Positions 35,265-46,605 are shown, counted from the first letter of the stretch. The stretch is 64,000 nt of DNA from Syncephalastrum monosporum B8922 (GCA_000697355.1 JNEN01000817.1:113531-177530); one strand, 5' to 3'. Notes: generated by a model from the letters alone, not told the origin. A program made the numbers and translations.

Positions 35265-37911
35265 ATGTTCCAGTACCTCATTGCTGTCTGGGACTATACG
35301 GCCGAGGGTGACTTTGAGCTCTCTTTCAAGCAAGGCGATAGAATAAAACTCCTCGAGAAACACAATGACGACTGGTAAGCGACTCCATCACAATTTTTAC
35401 ACTGCATATTACCTTACATACTCACCCATGTCCACCTTGACAACAAATAAAGGTGGGAAGGTACACCTCTGAATGGATACTTTACGCGGACACATTAACT
35501 CATGAACTGACTCAATGAAGGCGAATTGAACGACGAGATTGGTTTCTTCCCTGTGAATCGAATTCGTCTCGAGGAAGAAGCACCGAAACCAGCAGGGCAT
35601 GGTTCTTCTGACGCGAACAGCACGGCATCCGCACCAGCACCTGAAATTGAGCCTGTGTCCGTGGTCTCTTCGTCTGACCCGCCGGGGCCTGCTGCCCTCA
35701 CCCACAAGCACAAGCACAGCGCACCTGCTGCATACGACCTGACCGAAGATACAAAGCACGACTACAATGACAATGGCATTGACATTGACTACGGCAAACC
35801 TCCTCAGTTGCCTCCGAGGAATCTCAAAGATGCACCTCCTTCGAGAAACGATATGCCGGCTGGGTGGCAGCATGCCTATGGTCCGTCTTCCACGTCCAAT
35901 CTGCTTATCGGTAACCCTTCTTCCTATTATATATAGATGATGAAGGTACTATCTATTACTTCAACGAACACACCGGCGAATCACGATGGGACAAGCCGAC
36001 CGAAGAGGATATCGCGCAAACCCTGGATAGCATGAATATTACTTCACCTCCTATGCCTCATAGCGAATCCATCGACTCTGAAGAAATGGCAGAGGGGCTG
36101 ACCACTCTCAACCCCGCTGATATGCAGAAATTGGTACAACCTCCCATACCGACGTCTTTTTCCCTTCTTCTTTTTCTGACTCATTCTGTCAACTAGCAAC
36201 TCGACCAACTCCATCCGTCCTGGATACGCCAGCAGGGCTTTGTACAGATGAAAATGAAGGCAGAAAAGGACGATGGAGGCAAACTGAGCTCATGGAAGCT
36301 CTATTATGCCGTTCTCTCCAAAGGATTCTTACTGCTATACAAGGACAGCTACTCCAAAACAAAGGTGAAGTCTTCTTTGGGTTGCATCATGGAAGAAAGC
36401 TAAAGCACAGCTTATCTAGAAATACGCCAAGCCGCTCCTCCCTGTAGGCAGTTTCGACCTCGACGCCTGCCAAATCGAACCCGCTGGCAAGCACGATACC
36501 AGACGCAAGCATAGCTTCCTCATTACCACCGCAAAGAAGGTCACTATTTATATCCAGACTTCGAGTGAGAAAGAACTCGCCGCCTGGCTTGATGCCATCA
36601 TGCGCGAGCTCGTCGCTCGAAAAGAAAATCCACAAGAGGTAAATTAAGCACGGATCGTCGAAGTATGTCCATACTGAGTTCTATCGTAGGACACCGGCAA
36701 GTCAAACCTTGCTTCTTAAAGGAAGATAACCCAACTAATTTGGATATGTGCAGATATTTTAAGACTGCTCAAAATGCTGACGTCCGACTCGGACCAGATG
36801 AAAGTCAATCGGAAGATCCTAAAGAAGACGGCTCCGACGAAAGGTGAGCGAGACTCACCTCCCGTTGTTTTTTTTTTCTCTTCACTAGGCTGACTTTATA
36901 CCTTACCATGTTGTGTAGACGGCGATGACAAGGATGGCGGAAAGCCAAAAAAACGCGGTCATTGGTTCAACAAACCAGGCAAAGCCGATCCTTTGCCAGC
37001 ACGGCCCATAGCTGGAACTCACAACCAACCTGTCGCTGGTAAACTATACGGGGAAAAAAATGTACCACGCTGGACACTAACATTGATATGCTCATTTAGG
37101 AGACGACAGTCTTTTTGGTGGCTATTTGCATATGGAGTCAGATGGAAGTATACCCCGTGTCGTCCGATTATGTGTTGAAGAAGTCGAGGCAAGAGGTAGG
37201 CATGAGTAAATGCTCGAGCTTGATCCAAATGTACAGAGTGCTTACAATGCGCACGTTTTCTGATAGGCCTGACTTCCGTCGGTATTTATAGACTGTCTGG
37301 ACCAGCATCGACCATACAGAAATACAGGGCCGCCTTCAATCGCAGTAAGTCCTTATTTTGCTTTGCTTGGTATTTTTCTCTGATTTCACCACGGAGCAGA
37401 CGAGAACGTGTCCTTTGCGGATGAAGCAGACATCAATGTCGCCACCGGGCTTCTGAAGCTCTATTTTCGCGAACTCAAAAACCCGCTACTTACACATGAA
37501 TACTATGACTGGTTTATTGATGCAGCACGTGAGTAGAAATGGACAATGAGACTTATCGTCTTCACCTATTGAACAAAATTCGTTCTAGGGATACCCGATT
37601 ATGATGAGCGCATGTTCCGCATCAAGTCCATCATTCATGTCTTGCCCAAACCGAATTTTGTCGTGCTCGAATATCTCGCCCGCCATCTTAATAATGTGAT
37701 GCAGCACAGCGAAACCAACAAGATGGAAGCGTCCAATCTCGCGCTGATCTTTTCGGTAGGCCTTTTACGGGGACCTCAAGAAGATCTGAGCAGTATTATG
37801 CACACCGACCTGCAGAGCAAGGTCATGGAAGCCATTATCCAGCAGGTCGATTGGTTTTTTGAGATGGACGAGGACGAGGAGGAGCGTGAGGAGCTCACAG
37901 CCGAGCAATAA
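35265..37911 (+). CDS. SH3-WW-PH-RhoGAP protein
   Basis: GTPase-activating protein for Rho/Cdc42-type GTPases with the domain order of animal ARHGAP9/12/15/27. Thirteen exons (35265-35374, 35453-35460, 35521-35880, 35937-36133, 36197-36364, 36420-36638, 36690-36696, 36754-36843, 36919-37038, 37100-37195, 37267-37344, 37400-37528, 37589-37911) encode 634 residues. SH3 at residues 1-60 (LIAVWDYTAEGDFELSF...GFFPVNRI); WW near 145-178 (GWQHAYDDEGTIYYFN...RWDKP); PH about 232-355 (GFVQMKMK...WLDAIMRELV); RhoGAP about 430-620 with arginine finger GIYRLSG, LLKLYFRELKNPLL and the N-K-M-E-A-S-N-L-A helix. Two micro-exons (8 and 7 bases) are needed to keep frame, and the intron after the second uses a GC donor. 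Confidence 0.88.
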
Positions 37912-38668
37912 ACAAGGCATCTTGACAAAACAAAGAATTCTGTCGTATCCTTGCTGCCCAGGTGGTTTTTATTTCAGCCGTCCATATAACTTGTTGCCTT
38001 CTGCACTTCTCTTGAGCATTATAGATACAGGTTCTGGTGATGATTATGATAGCATATGAAGACCTATGCACATAAAAGCATACATGGCACACCTAGCACG
38101 ATCAACAGGATGGTGGACAACATACAAATAATGTCAATTCTTCTTGCCTTCACAGATCTATGCATTGTCTTTTCTGGACCTGAGGCGTTCGATCAACATA
38201 GTTGCCTTTCTTGCTCAATATCATTGACCTCAGAAACGTAATACGCTGCACATGTCTTTTATTAATGCAAGAAGACTTCCATAGCATTGGTCACAAAAGT
38301 GGTAATATCAAGCAGCGGGTCCCAGGAGATATACAGCCTAGACAAATTGCATCCGACTTCAATACAAAGCGATGCAAACGCTACAACGCCTTCCTTAACC
38401 ATGAGCTGTAGTGATCGTGATATAGGAGAAATAGGAGAAGAAGCATACACTGTACTGTACAGAAACAGCACATGTCATCCGTGGTAGATGTATATCGGCA
38501 AGTATGAAAGCAAAAAATAAAAAAAAAAGGCTCACCATAGAATCAGAAGATCAAAATACAGGCATTAGATGTGTTGTTGTGTAATAGTGCAACAGGACGA
38601 ATGAGTCACGTCAAATGCTAAGCGAAAATGTACAAAGTATACATAAATATAGATAGATATATAAAGAT
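37912..38668. other. Convergent intergenic region
   Basis: Tail-to-tail spacer between the RhoGAP and nucleotidyltransferase genes. Several AATAAA-like signals (for example near 38513-38520) could serve polyadenylation. No gene seen. Confidence 0.5.
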
Positions 38669-41182
38669 CTATGCCGGCTTTCTAGCCTTCTTCTTTCCTT
38701 TGGATGCCGTATGGTTATTGTTGTGATGGTGCTGATGATGGTTACTGCTATTACTGTTATTGCTGTTCTTGGTGTTGGCATTTCGTCGGTGAGCATTGTT
38801 ATCCTTTTTCCGTGTATCAGTCGACTTTCTGTTGGAAGAGAAGGAGGAAGATGACGAGTTCGCGTGGCTGTCGTTTGTTTTTTTGACAGTCGACCACCTT
38901 CGTCGTCGCTGTTGCTGTTGCTGTTGCTGTTGTTGCTGTTGTTGCTGCTGCTGTTGGTGATGAGATTGGTGAGGCTGATGGTGCTGTGGTAATCTCTGGT
39001 GCTGTTGCTGTGATTGCTGGTGCTGATGCTGGTGTTGAGAAGAGATGGTTGGCCAGTCCGAGGAGGGTCGCCTCCGTACAGAATTTGCCACACTACTCCG
39101 CCTTCGGTCCTGAGGTGTATTGGTATACCTAGCGAAAATGCTATCCACAGTTCGGTTATGTGTTTTCGGACCATAGGAGGGCGGTAGAGCAATGGTGACT
39201 GTGACAGGAGCAGGAGGTGGAGGCAAAGGTTGCGGCGGTGGTGTGCAACACGGCAGTGGCTGGCGAATGCGTAACGGCGCATACACTGCAGTTGAGGTAT
39301 GGCGTGGCGGGATATCGACGTCAGTCTTCTCAGTGTGGTTTGTTGAAGCGGGAGTAGGCGCAGGGGAGGATGCATGTGGATGGATGGGCATAGCGAGGAG
39401 ACTTGAAGGAGCAGGCGAGTAAGAGACAGAAGGGGGAGGAGGAAGGTGAGTGGAAGCTGGAGGAGGCGAAGTAGAGGAAGACGTGGGAACCGGCAGAGGT
39501 GGTATGAATGCCATTGGCGTGGATGCTGTTGGCAGCGATGGTGAAGAAAGAGGAACTGCGGGCGGAGGCAGGAGTTCTTGATGGAAAAAGTGAAAAGGTT
39601 CACAAATGAGGTCAAACGAGGCCTCTTCGAGGAGCAAGCCAAAGGCGCGGCGAAATTCGACTCGCAAACCTTGGACGGATGCCAAATCGGCGGAATTGCC
39701 TAGGTTTCTGGACAGATTAAACGGCTCCTCGACGCACAGACTGAGTCGGTTGCGCCCGAGGTGCCAGCCCTTTTCCTGCTTCGTAAGGTATCGGCCATGC
39801 CGAACGGACACGACCTGGTCTTCATAGTCAAATTCGATGGCATAGCGACGAAAAAAAGCAAAGAGCAAACCACCGAGGGTTTCGTTGTTGGCCTCGCCAA
39901 AGCCCTTGAGTAGCTCGACGTCATCGCAGAAGAGATCAGAGTCATTATCGGGTCGAACGAGTTGATGTAGTACAGGCAGAACGGGGGGTTCCCTCATTTG
40001 TAAAAAGTTGATGATCATGCATGTCCAGGTGTACGTCGACAACGTTCCGCCATTGGCTGCAGGTATGTGCGTTATGCAAAATAAGTAACAGACAAAATAA
40101 AATAGACGAAAGAGTATTCAGCAAACTCACCTGCATCGTTCAGCCGGCGTTGCTTTGTCCAATGCTTGATGGCCATGATGAGGGGGCGTACGCGTGGGTC
40201 AAGCGCGACGTAAGTCTTTATCATCCGGGTGTTTTGCAATGCCAAGGTATTATTCACGTTGATGTCACAGGCGAGTTGGCTAATAAGACGGGGTTAAGTC
40301 GTTTTGGCTTTGTTTTCATTCGGCTGTGGCCCGTGACTTACGACTCTGGGTCAAACAAGCGAACGATTGGCACCTTGGCTCGGGGAACACACACCACATG
40401 CTGCATGCCGCCTGCAAACACAAGGAAATGTAAAGTAAAAGGGAGTAAGTTACCAGACGGGTCTTTCGATCTTTCGATCTATCGATCTATCGGTCTTACA
40501 CTTCTTGAACATCTTTGCTAAGACGCGAACGTTGCGCAGGCCGTTCCAGGGTGTTGTGATGCAAAGATCGACGTCCGACTGTGCGCTGCCTAGGTCGTTG
40601 ACAGAGGAACTTTATATGTGTATACATATACATATAAAGACAGAGATCGATGAAAATAAAAAAAAAATAAAGTGAGTTTAATGATGGGGTTGGAATGTCA
40701 AATAGAAGGTTACCCGAACAAGTGGACGCGGATATCGTGATTGGGCCACTCGGTGTTGAGCAGACGTTCAATCTTTTGCACGAGCCCCAAACGGCGATCG
40801 CTGCTCTCGCGCGTAGGCAACAGTTGCTATACAACATAACACAACACACACCAGAAAGCGTCAAAAGACAGGAGACGTGTCATAAAAAAGGCACTACCTC
40901 ATATAAGGCCAGGAGTTCAAAGCAGAGATGGTGTTCGTAGAGGGGATCCAGGGCAATGGGCCACGACTCGTCGGTTTTGTTAGGCATGTAGGGCGTGGCC
41001 GTGCAAAATGAGTCGCAAGAACGGTCTGAAATGGTGTCTGTGTCGTCGTCCTCGGTGGTATTGTTGTGGTCGTCTTGTTCAGATCGCGGGGATGATGTCG
41101 TGCTCGTCGTGGTGGGGCATCGCAACAAGGTCGCGTCGGTGTCTTTAAGTAAAGGCTGCAGTGGTGGAGAGAGCACCGGCAT
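38669..41182 (-). CDS. Cid1/Trf-type terminal nucleotidyltransferase
   Basis: Non-canonical poly(A)/poly(U) polymerase that tails RNA. Six exons (40898-41182, 40714-40826, 40500-40609, 40342-40411, 40131-40279, 38669-40056) encode 704 residues. The catalytic core is assembled from several exons: LFGSSVNDLGSAQSDVDLC (G-S motif with the two metal-binding aspartates D-V-D), the later VPRAKVPIVRLFDPE, then DINVNNTLALQNTRMI, the central LIMAIKHWTKQRRLNDA, and NGGTLSTYTWTCMIINF. A PAP-associated segment follows (GGLLFAFFRRYAIEFDYE). The last 270 residues are low-complexity: proline-rich, a 16-residue glutamine run, then a basic Lys/Arg-Asn tail ending KGKKKARKPA, which may bind RNA. Whether it adds A or U cannot be decided here. 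Confidence 0.88.
40461..40494. repeat. Short octamer tandem repeat in an intron
   Basis: Four tandem copies of an ATCTTTCG/ATCTATCG unit within the intron between exons 3 and 4 of the nucleotidyltransferase gene. Confidence 0.7.
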
Positions 41183-41811
41183 GGTCTTCTCGCTCGAGAA
41201 AGAAGAAGCAAGAATAGTAAAAGTTTAAAAAGGGAAGCGACGCGGTGGTGGGTATTTAAAAGTATTAAAAGAAAAGGAGAGAAGGAAAAACGAAAGCAAA
41301 AAAAAAAAAAAGCTATTGTATTCTACACTTTAACGCACGCACACACACGACGCACAAAATGCACAACTCTCTTTTTCGCTTGCACTCGCACACAGACACA
41401 CACACGCGCGCACCTTTCTTTTTTTTTTTTTTTTTTCAGGCACACTCACCAAAAATCAAAGCGCAGCTTCAACCTGAACTTGGCTTGTTCTTGTCTCACA
41501 TGCCCTTGCCTTTCATTCTAACCTTTGTATTGTCCATGTAACATGACTCTTGTCTTCTATTTGCTACCAGAAAAAGCAAGCAAGCATGCTTGTCTGCTTA
41601 CATGATATATACGGTGTGTTGCTAGGTAATGTAACGATCTGGTCTGTTCCTTCTTTTTTTATCTGTCTGGATTCAAACCGTTTTTAGCTTGGCTGTGTGT
41701 CGTGTTGGCCCCCAAACTCCCCCCCCCCTACAGTACACAGTAGAAGAATAAAATTAGTTTTGGACAGGTCCGACTCACGCAGGTTTCCATTGCAACCGAA
41801 CAAAGTCAATC
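41183..41811. other. Bidirectional promoter, nucleotidyltransferase / BolA
   Basis: 630 bases between divergent genes, with A-rich (41250-41312), CA-rich (41333-41410) and T-rich (41419-41437) tracts. The short open frames inside have no support. Confidence 0.5.
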
Positions 41812-42237
41812 ATGTTCCGTCTCGCCGCCCAACGGTGCGTCCGTTCGTTCTCCACTTCCGAGGCCTTGCGTCTCTCTGAGGGCGAGAAAGTCATCGCTGA
41901 CAAATTGACCAAGGCTCTCAATCCTCACAAACTGAACGTCGTCGACGTCTCTGGTATGAGATCTATTTTCTTTTTTTTTTTTTTCATTCTTATGCTGATC
42001 CGTCCTGTCCGTCCTGTCCGTCCTGGCTTTCAGGTGGCTGTGGTTCCATGTACGCCATTGACATTGCCTCCAAGGCCTTTGAAGGCTCGACCATTGTAAA
42101 GCAGCACCGCATGGTAAATGAAATTCTCAAGGAAGATATCAAGGGCATGCATGGTCTCCAGGTAAAGCATCAGGAAGATTACTCATGATATCGCTGACAC
42201 ACTTGCACCATCATAGCTCAAGACATCGGCGAAATAA
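41812..42237 (+). CDS. BOL3: Mitochondrial BolA-like protein (BolA3 type)
   Basis: Small assembly factor for [4Fe-4S] cluster delivery in mitochondria, acting with the monothiol glutaredoxin. Three exons (41812-41953, 42034-42161, 42217-42237) encode 96 residues, normal for the family. The N-terminus (MFRLAAQRCVRSFSTSEA) is a basic, hydroxylated presequence. The BolA fold follows: EKVIADKLTKALNPHKLNVV, then the signature SGGCGSMYAIDIASKAFEG, IVKQHRMVNEILKEDI and KGMHGLQ. The conserved Cys of the GGCG loop and the His of the K/R-x-H-R-x-V-N motif expected for cluster ligation are both present. The tiny last exon is inferred: reading through its donor would end the protein ten codons later. Head-to-head with the nucleotidyltransferase gene. 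Confidence 0.93.
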
Positions 42238-42322
42238 AGGGAGTCAAAGTAAAATAAAAGAGAACAAAAACAAAGAGAATGATGGCATATGTGGGTGCAA
42301 TGAAGAGGGTTATATTAGGGTT

Positions 42323-43819
42323 TCAGGGCGAGTTGGTAGTAGTGGCATTGGTATGATGGTGTTGCTGTGGTGATTGCGATGGTTGTGGTTGCTGTTGTTG
42401 CTGCTGTTGTAAGGTATGACGTTTCTCTTTCTGCTTAAGACCCAGCCTTTCAATGTCGGCCACCACCTTTTCGATATTCTGTTCGGTGATCTTTTGCCGC
42501 ATGTCCAGAGGTCCACGAAGCACGCTCGAATGCGATGCATTGTCCGTCCATCGGTACGGTTTAGGCGACAACTGCTGCTGCTGCTGCTGCTGCTGACCAT
42601 TGCTATGCTGGTGCTTCTGGAATGCAGCATGGTTCTTGTGCACTGCGGATATGTTAACATCCCGTTATAACAAACTATTCGTTTTGTGTACCTTTGTAAT
42701 AGAACGACTGAATCTCGGCGGGTCTGAGCAGCTCAATGAGTTTGGATCGTATCTGGGCATCCAGTGTCGTATTGCTGTAGGTATGCGCGGTCCAGATCTG
42801 ATAATTGTCGCACTGTTGCCGAGAAGACACAGATACACCGCAAACGTTGTCTCCGAGCCATTCCTCTACACGCTCACCAATGAGTAGCACCAACATATCA
42901 CGCCAAGCTAAGGGCGAGTGCGCCTTCGGGATCTTGAAGTTATACGATCCACCGTGCTCGTTTTGAGGGTCCTCCCTTTCAGAGCTGTCAGTGAAACAGA
43001 TATACTCTTTCTAAATTACTACTTACCAGATGGGCTTAATGCCTTTACGCATAAAATGTAAATTACTCCGGAACCCAAGCCTGTCCGGCCCATCAATGTT
43101 ATTGTAGACTGACCAGAATTTCTACACTCACAAGGCGCAGTTAGCCAAGGCAGAATTCGCAACAAGTCAGCTTACTTGGACTGTGCCAACGGTGGAGATC
43201 ACCTGAAGATTGGCTTCGTACTCGGCAGCAGAAAGTTTGGGCACGTACCTGAAACAAATTACGGTTACCATCGACACCGCTTATTTTCGGTGATCCTTTG
43301 AGCTTACCTGTCGTACCAGAAAGTCCACTCACTTTGCAGTGTAATCTCGCCCACTTTGAGCAGCTGCTCTTTCTTCTCCTCGTCGAGAATGATGACCTCA
43401 TCCTTATAGACGTAGCCATCCTTGATGTGCAGAGGCTGTACATGGCCACCGGACGACTGATGAGCACGGGCTTGGTTATCGGTAACGACGCGGCGTAGGT
43501 CAAGAACGGGGCCGGATGACTGTGCGATGTCCAGCCCGGGATGACATTCTGCTTTGCCCGTCGTGGACAGCGTCTTCAGCTTGCTGTGCGCGACAGTTAT
43601 GCCAGTCAGGTTTGCTGTCGTCGTCGTCGTCGTGGTAGTGGTCGCAGTGGCGGCGGTTGTTGTCGTGGTAGTTGCGGCAGATAGGTGGTTAGGCCTGAAC
43701 TGGAAGGCTGACACGGCGGGCGACAAGGCCAGAGGGGCACGGTCGGCAGCAGGCGGAGGTGAGGCCTTTGGCTGGCTGAGGCGGGACGAGGTAGCGTCGT
43801 CTTCTTCGGCTGCTGTCAT
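42323..43819 (-). CDS. eIF4E class-2 (4EHP-like) cap-binding protein
   Basis: Predicted mRNA cap-binding protein of the translational-repressor class. Five exons (43308-43819, 43176-43248, 43027-43121, 42692-42975, 42323-42642) encode 427 residues, about twice the family's usual length. The core (about 163-330) shows LQSEWTFWYDRYVPKL, where class-1 eIF4E has W-F. It then has FWSVYNNIDG, RKGIKPIWEDPQNEHGGSYN (second cap-sandwich Trp and the E-D pair), LIGERVEEWLGDNVCGVSVS and YQIWT. The aromatic pattern T-F-W-Y fits human 4EHP better than eIF4E1. The long N-terminus has a threonine-rich stretch encoded by a GTC-type repeat. The C-terminus has two glutamine runs around a helical segment (KITEQNIEKVVADIERL). 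The ATG at 43819 is the first in frame. Confidence 0.88.
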
Positions 43820-46192
43820 GGAAGAAGGGGGATGTGTCCAAAAGAGAAAGCCCACTCACCACCAAACTCGAGCGATTTCGGCGTTTCATTCTTCCTGCAG
43901 GAACCGCCCGTTTTGTGTTCTGCTGTGAGTGTGAGTGTGAGTGTGAGTGTGGGTATGTGTAAGTTACCAAGCACGCGCTTTCTCACCTTTGTTCTCTTTC
44001 CGACGTCTTCTTCTGATCCCGCTCCAGTATCGTACTACCTTTGTATGACACTTTGCTTAATTCTACTCCCCTTCACCGATTGGATCATCTCAACTTAATG
44101 ACAGCTGACGATATCTGCTGTTGGAGCGTACGTATTGTAATGAAAGCCCTATATTACATATGCACAACCAAAAATATTGAGGATGATCTTTGACTGATAA
44201 AGTTAGAGCCGCTCATTATGCTACTGTTGCCTATAGGAGTCGCTGACCCGCCTAATACCTCAGGTGATGTTATTGTTTACAGGAATTGCAGGTTCTTCTT
44301 CATCATTTATTTGCTAGTATGCGTGCCACTCATGTTCTTTTTCTTCCCGTCGGTCGCCGTCCGATTCGTAGACGTATGGATATACTGCGAATTCTGAGAA
44401 ATAAATGGAAATGCCTCCATCCAATTAAATTTCATGCCATATCTTATTACTATTTTACCCACGTGTCACGATATTGGTAGAAGGATGTCTCACATATACT
44501 CCCCCATCATTTACATTGGAATTGGGCTTAGATTTCAGCCACGCTTGGCCTCCAGATGCTGGCCCTGCCACCCCGTCAGGGTTGAAGTAATAAATGAAAG
44601 CTGTCGCTCATTATTGTATGTCCAAACTCTTTCATTAGATTTCGGAAGGCATCTATGAAACGATATCTTGTATGTTGTAAATTGTGGGGCGGCAATCATA
44701 AGGTTGCTAAACCACAATATGAGGTACGCATTCATGTAAAATGCGGGCTAGACCGTAATAGTTCCGTGCTGCATTTGTACGCAAATCTATAAATGACCTT
44801 CCAATCCGTCAAAAAAGATAATGAAGATATCGATATAATTGTAGAACACGATTAGGGAAGAAGATAAGCGCAACGTTGTCGATATAGAATACATGTAGTG
44901 TAGTCGAGCCAAACTATCATCGTATGCTCTGGCAGCTTGAGTCAGCTTCCATGTATATTTACACATATAACTAAGACGTGGCTACACGGCATTATATCCC
45001 ATTAAAATTAGAGTCAATGCTCATCCGTACATAGCGCAACAAGTGTAGTTTAAGCGTTGCTGACACAGGACCGACCCATACCCTCGGTTGCATCGTAGAC
45101 CAAGATCGGATGTAGCCCTTACGAATGGTATGCCTAAATTACATTTCCTCTTGCCGGCTTGGTATTCTTTATCCCATTCGCGGTCAGTAAACTTTAGGAC
45201 ACATCGTGTGCGTGTCTCCTCGCATTGAAAGCTTGATCTCCGCTGAAGACGAAATATAGACGAAATATGTAAAAGATGTTGTGTCACTGCATGCGCAACA
45301 GTACACACATCACTCTATCGTAGAAATAAAAGTGTAAGGTGTGTTTTGAAACAGGATCGCTAAATGAGTGGCGACACAAATTCACTATATCACTAACTAG
45401 CCTACGAAATTTCGTTCCGAAATCAGTTCTCGTGGACTATCCTTCATTTTAATATACATACCGGCGTGGGGTCGTTGATGCGCGCTCACGGCGCGCGGCC
45501 GCCGCCTCACCTGAGCTGAATACCCGTTTGAGTCACAGTGGCGCATTACCCAGTTGCAAAACACTTACCGGTGGGCGGGGAGCAGACATTTGGCGCTAGG
45601 GCGATGTCTATGGAGTTGTTTTCAACGGTGGCCACCATCGCCGGCTAGTGGGTCGCAAGCGGGAAAGAAGAAAGGCAGAGGAGGCGGAGAGGAAGAGACG
45701 CAAAGGAGGAGCGAAAAAGGAGTGGAACTGGAACGTGTGTTAATGTCTCATATTCAATGCATAGACCTGAATCTGTTTCACTTACGGGCAGAGGAAAAAG
45801 CGGAAAAAAAACCTCTGATGCGAGGGCAGCAAGCGGAAGAGAGGAAGAGGCGTGAGCGGAAGCGAAGACAGGAGGAGAGGCGAGCAAGAAGACGGAAAGC
45901 TAAGTATACATTCAGAAGGACGTTAGTGCGGTCCAAGAACCGTGTACTCTTGACGCGACAACTTACTTTCATGCACACCGGTGCAGTTGGGGACGGGCAA
46001 CCGGTGGCAGAGGGACTTGGGGGAAACGCAGTGGTCTATGTTGCACTTCTTATTAGTTTATACTTGTAATCAGAATCCTTTCGTATATACTTGCCAGCAG
46101 GATGACTTGACCAGGGTAAAGAAGAAGAAGAAGAAAAGTAGACGTGAGAAAACGAAAGACCTTTTATGAAAAAGAGCGCGTGTCAATCGATA
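43820..46192. other. Gene-poor region
   Basis: 2.4 kb without a supportable gene. A GTGTGA repeat lies at 43923-43952, probably within the 5' region of the eIF4E-like gene. An open frame at 45554-46069 (+) is a run of Lys/Arg/Glu codons from purine-rich sequence and is not convincing. A GC-rich patch lies at 45480-45512. Confidence 0.45.
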
Positions 46193-46219
46193 TTCATGCA
46201 AGAACTCGGGTGAGCTGTG

Positions 46220-46440
46220 CCAATGGGAAAAGAGAAGTAAAAGATAAGGACCTGACAGATATTGACGTCGAGCCTTTTTCCAAGTTTCATAGGTTCCATT
46301 GGCTAACCAAGCTATCACGCAATCCACGTTTTACCAATGGAAAAAAGAGCGTAAAGATAAGGACGCTGACAGGTGTTGACGTCAGGTATCTTTCGCGTTT
46401 CAGAGGATTCATTGGCCTACTTTACCATCACGCGCTTCAC
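46220..46440. repeat. Two tandem divergent copies of a 114-base block with CCAAT and CRE motifs
   Basis: Copy A (from about 46220) and copy B (from about 46334) align over most of their length: CCAATGG...GTAAA(A)GATAAGGAC..CTGACAG..TTGACGTC...CATTGG...CACGC. Each copy has CCAATGG at its start, TGACGTC in the middle (46263-46269 and 46377-46384) and an inverted CCAAT (CCATTGG or CATTGG) near the end. The spacing is 114 bases. A further TGACGTCA lies at 46480-46487. Likely a duplicated regulatory element or an old tandem duplication; no adjacent gene start is obvious. Confidence 0.65.
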
Positions 46441-46526
46441 ACTTACTGAAGAACACGGGTAAGATACCTTGATGAAGATTGACGTCAGGTGCCGTTCACA
46501 GCTCAAAGTGATCCACTTTGGCAGAC

Positions 46527-46605
46527 GCCCTGCCCGGGAATTGAACCCGGGCCTGCTTACGTAATTAGTTATAAGTCGAGTTAGCGGAGTTAGGCGCACT
46601 AATTA
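46527..46605 (-). other. tRNA-like T-arm with perfect B-box, otherwise no tRNA fold
   Basis: On the minus strand, GGTTCAATTCC sits in a perfect CCCGGG...CCCGGG stem (46533-46551), which is the classic tRNA T-arm and Pol III B-box. Upstream (46552-46605) I cannot fold a cloverleaf or find a good A-box; instead there is an 8-bp stem TAATTAGT/ACTAATTA (46562-46569 with 46598-46605). It could be a tRNA fragment, tRNA-derived SINE or pseudogene. Confidence 0.35.

Noticed and set aside
37267..37344. Apparent frameshift after the RhoGAP arginine finger
   Set aside because: On re-reading, the run is three A, not four; the frame ...STIQKYRAAFNR is intact.
38611..39642. 343-codon minus-strand open frame rich in Leu/Arg/Ser
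   Set aside because: Out-of-frame shadow of the low-complexity tail of the nucleotidyltransferase; no domain.
45554..46069. Lys/Arg/Glu-rich open frame of 171 codons
   Set aside because: Reflects purine-rich sequence; no promoter, motif or conserved-looking segment.
46527..46605. Functional tRNA gene
   Set aside because: T-arm is perfect, but acceptor stem, D-arm and anticodon stem cannot be formed; kept only as a tRNA-like fragment.
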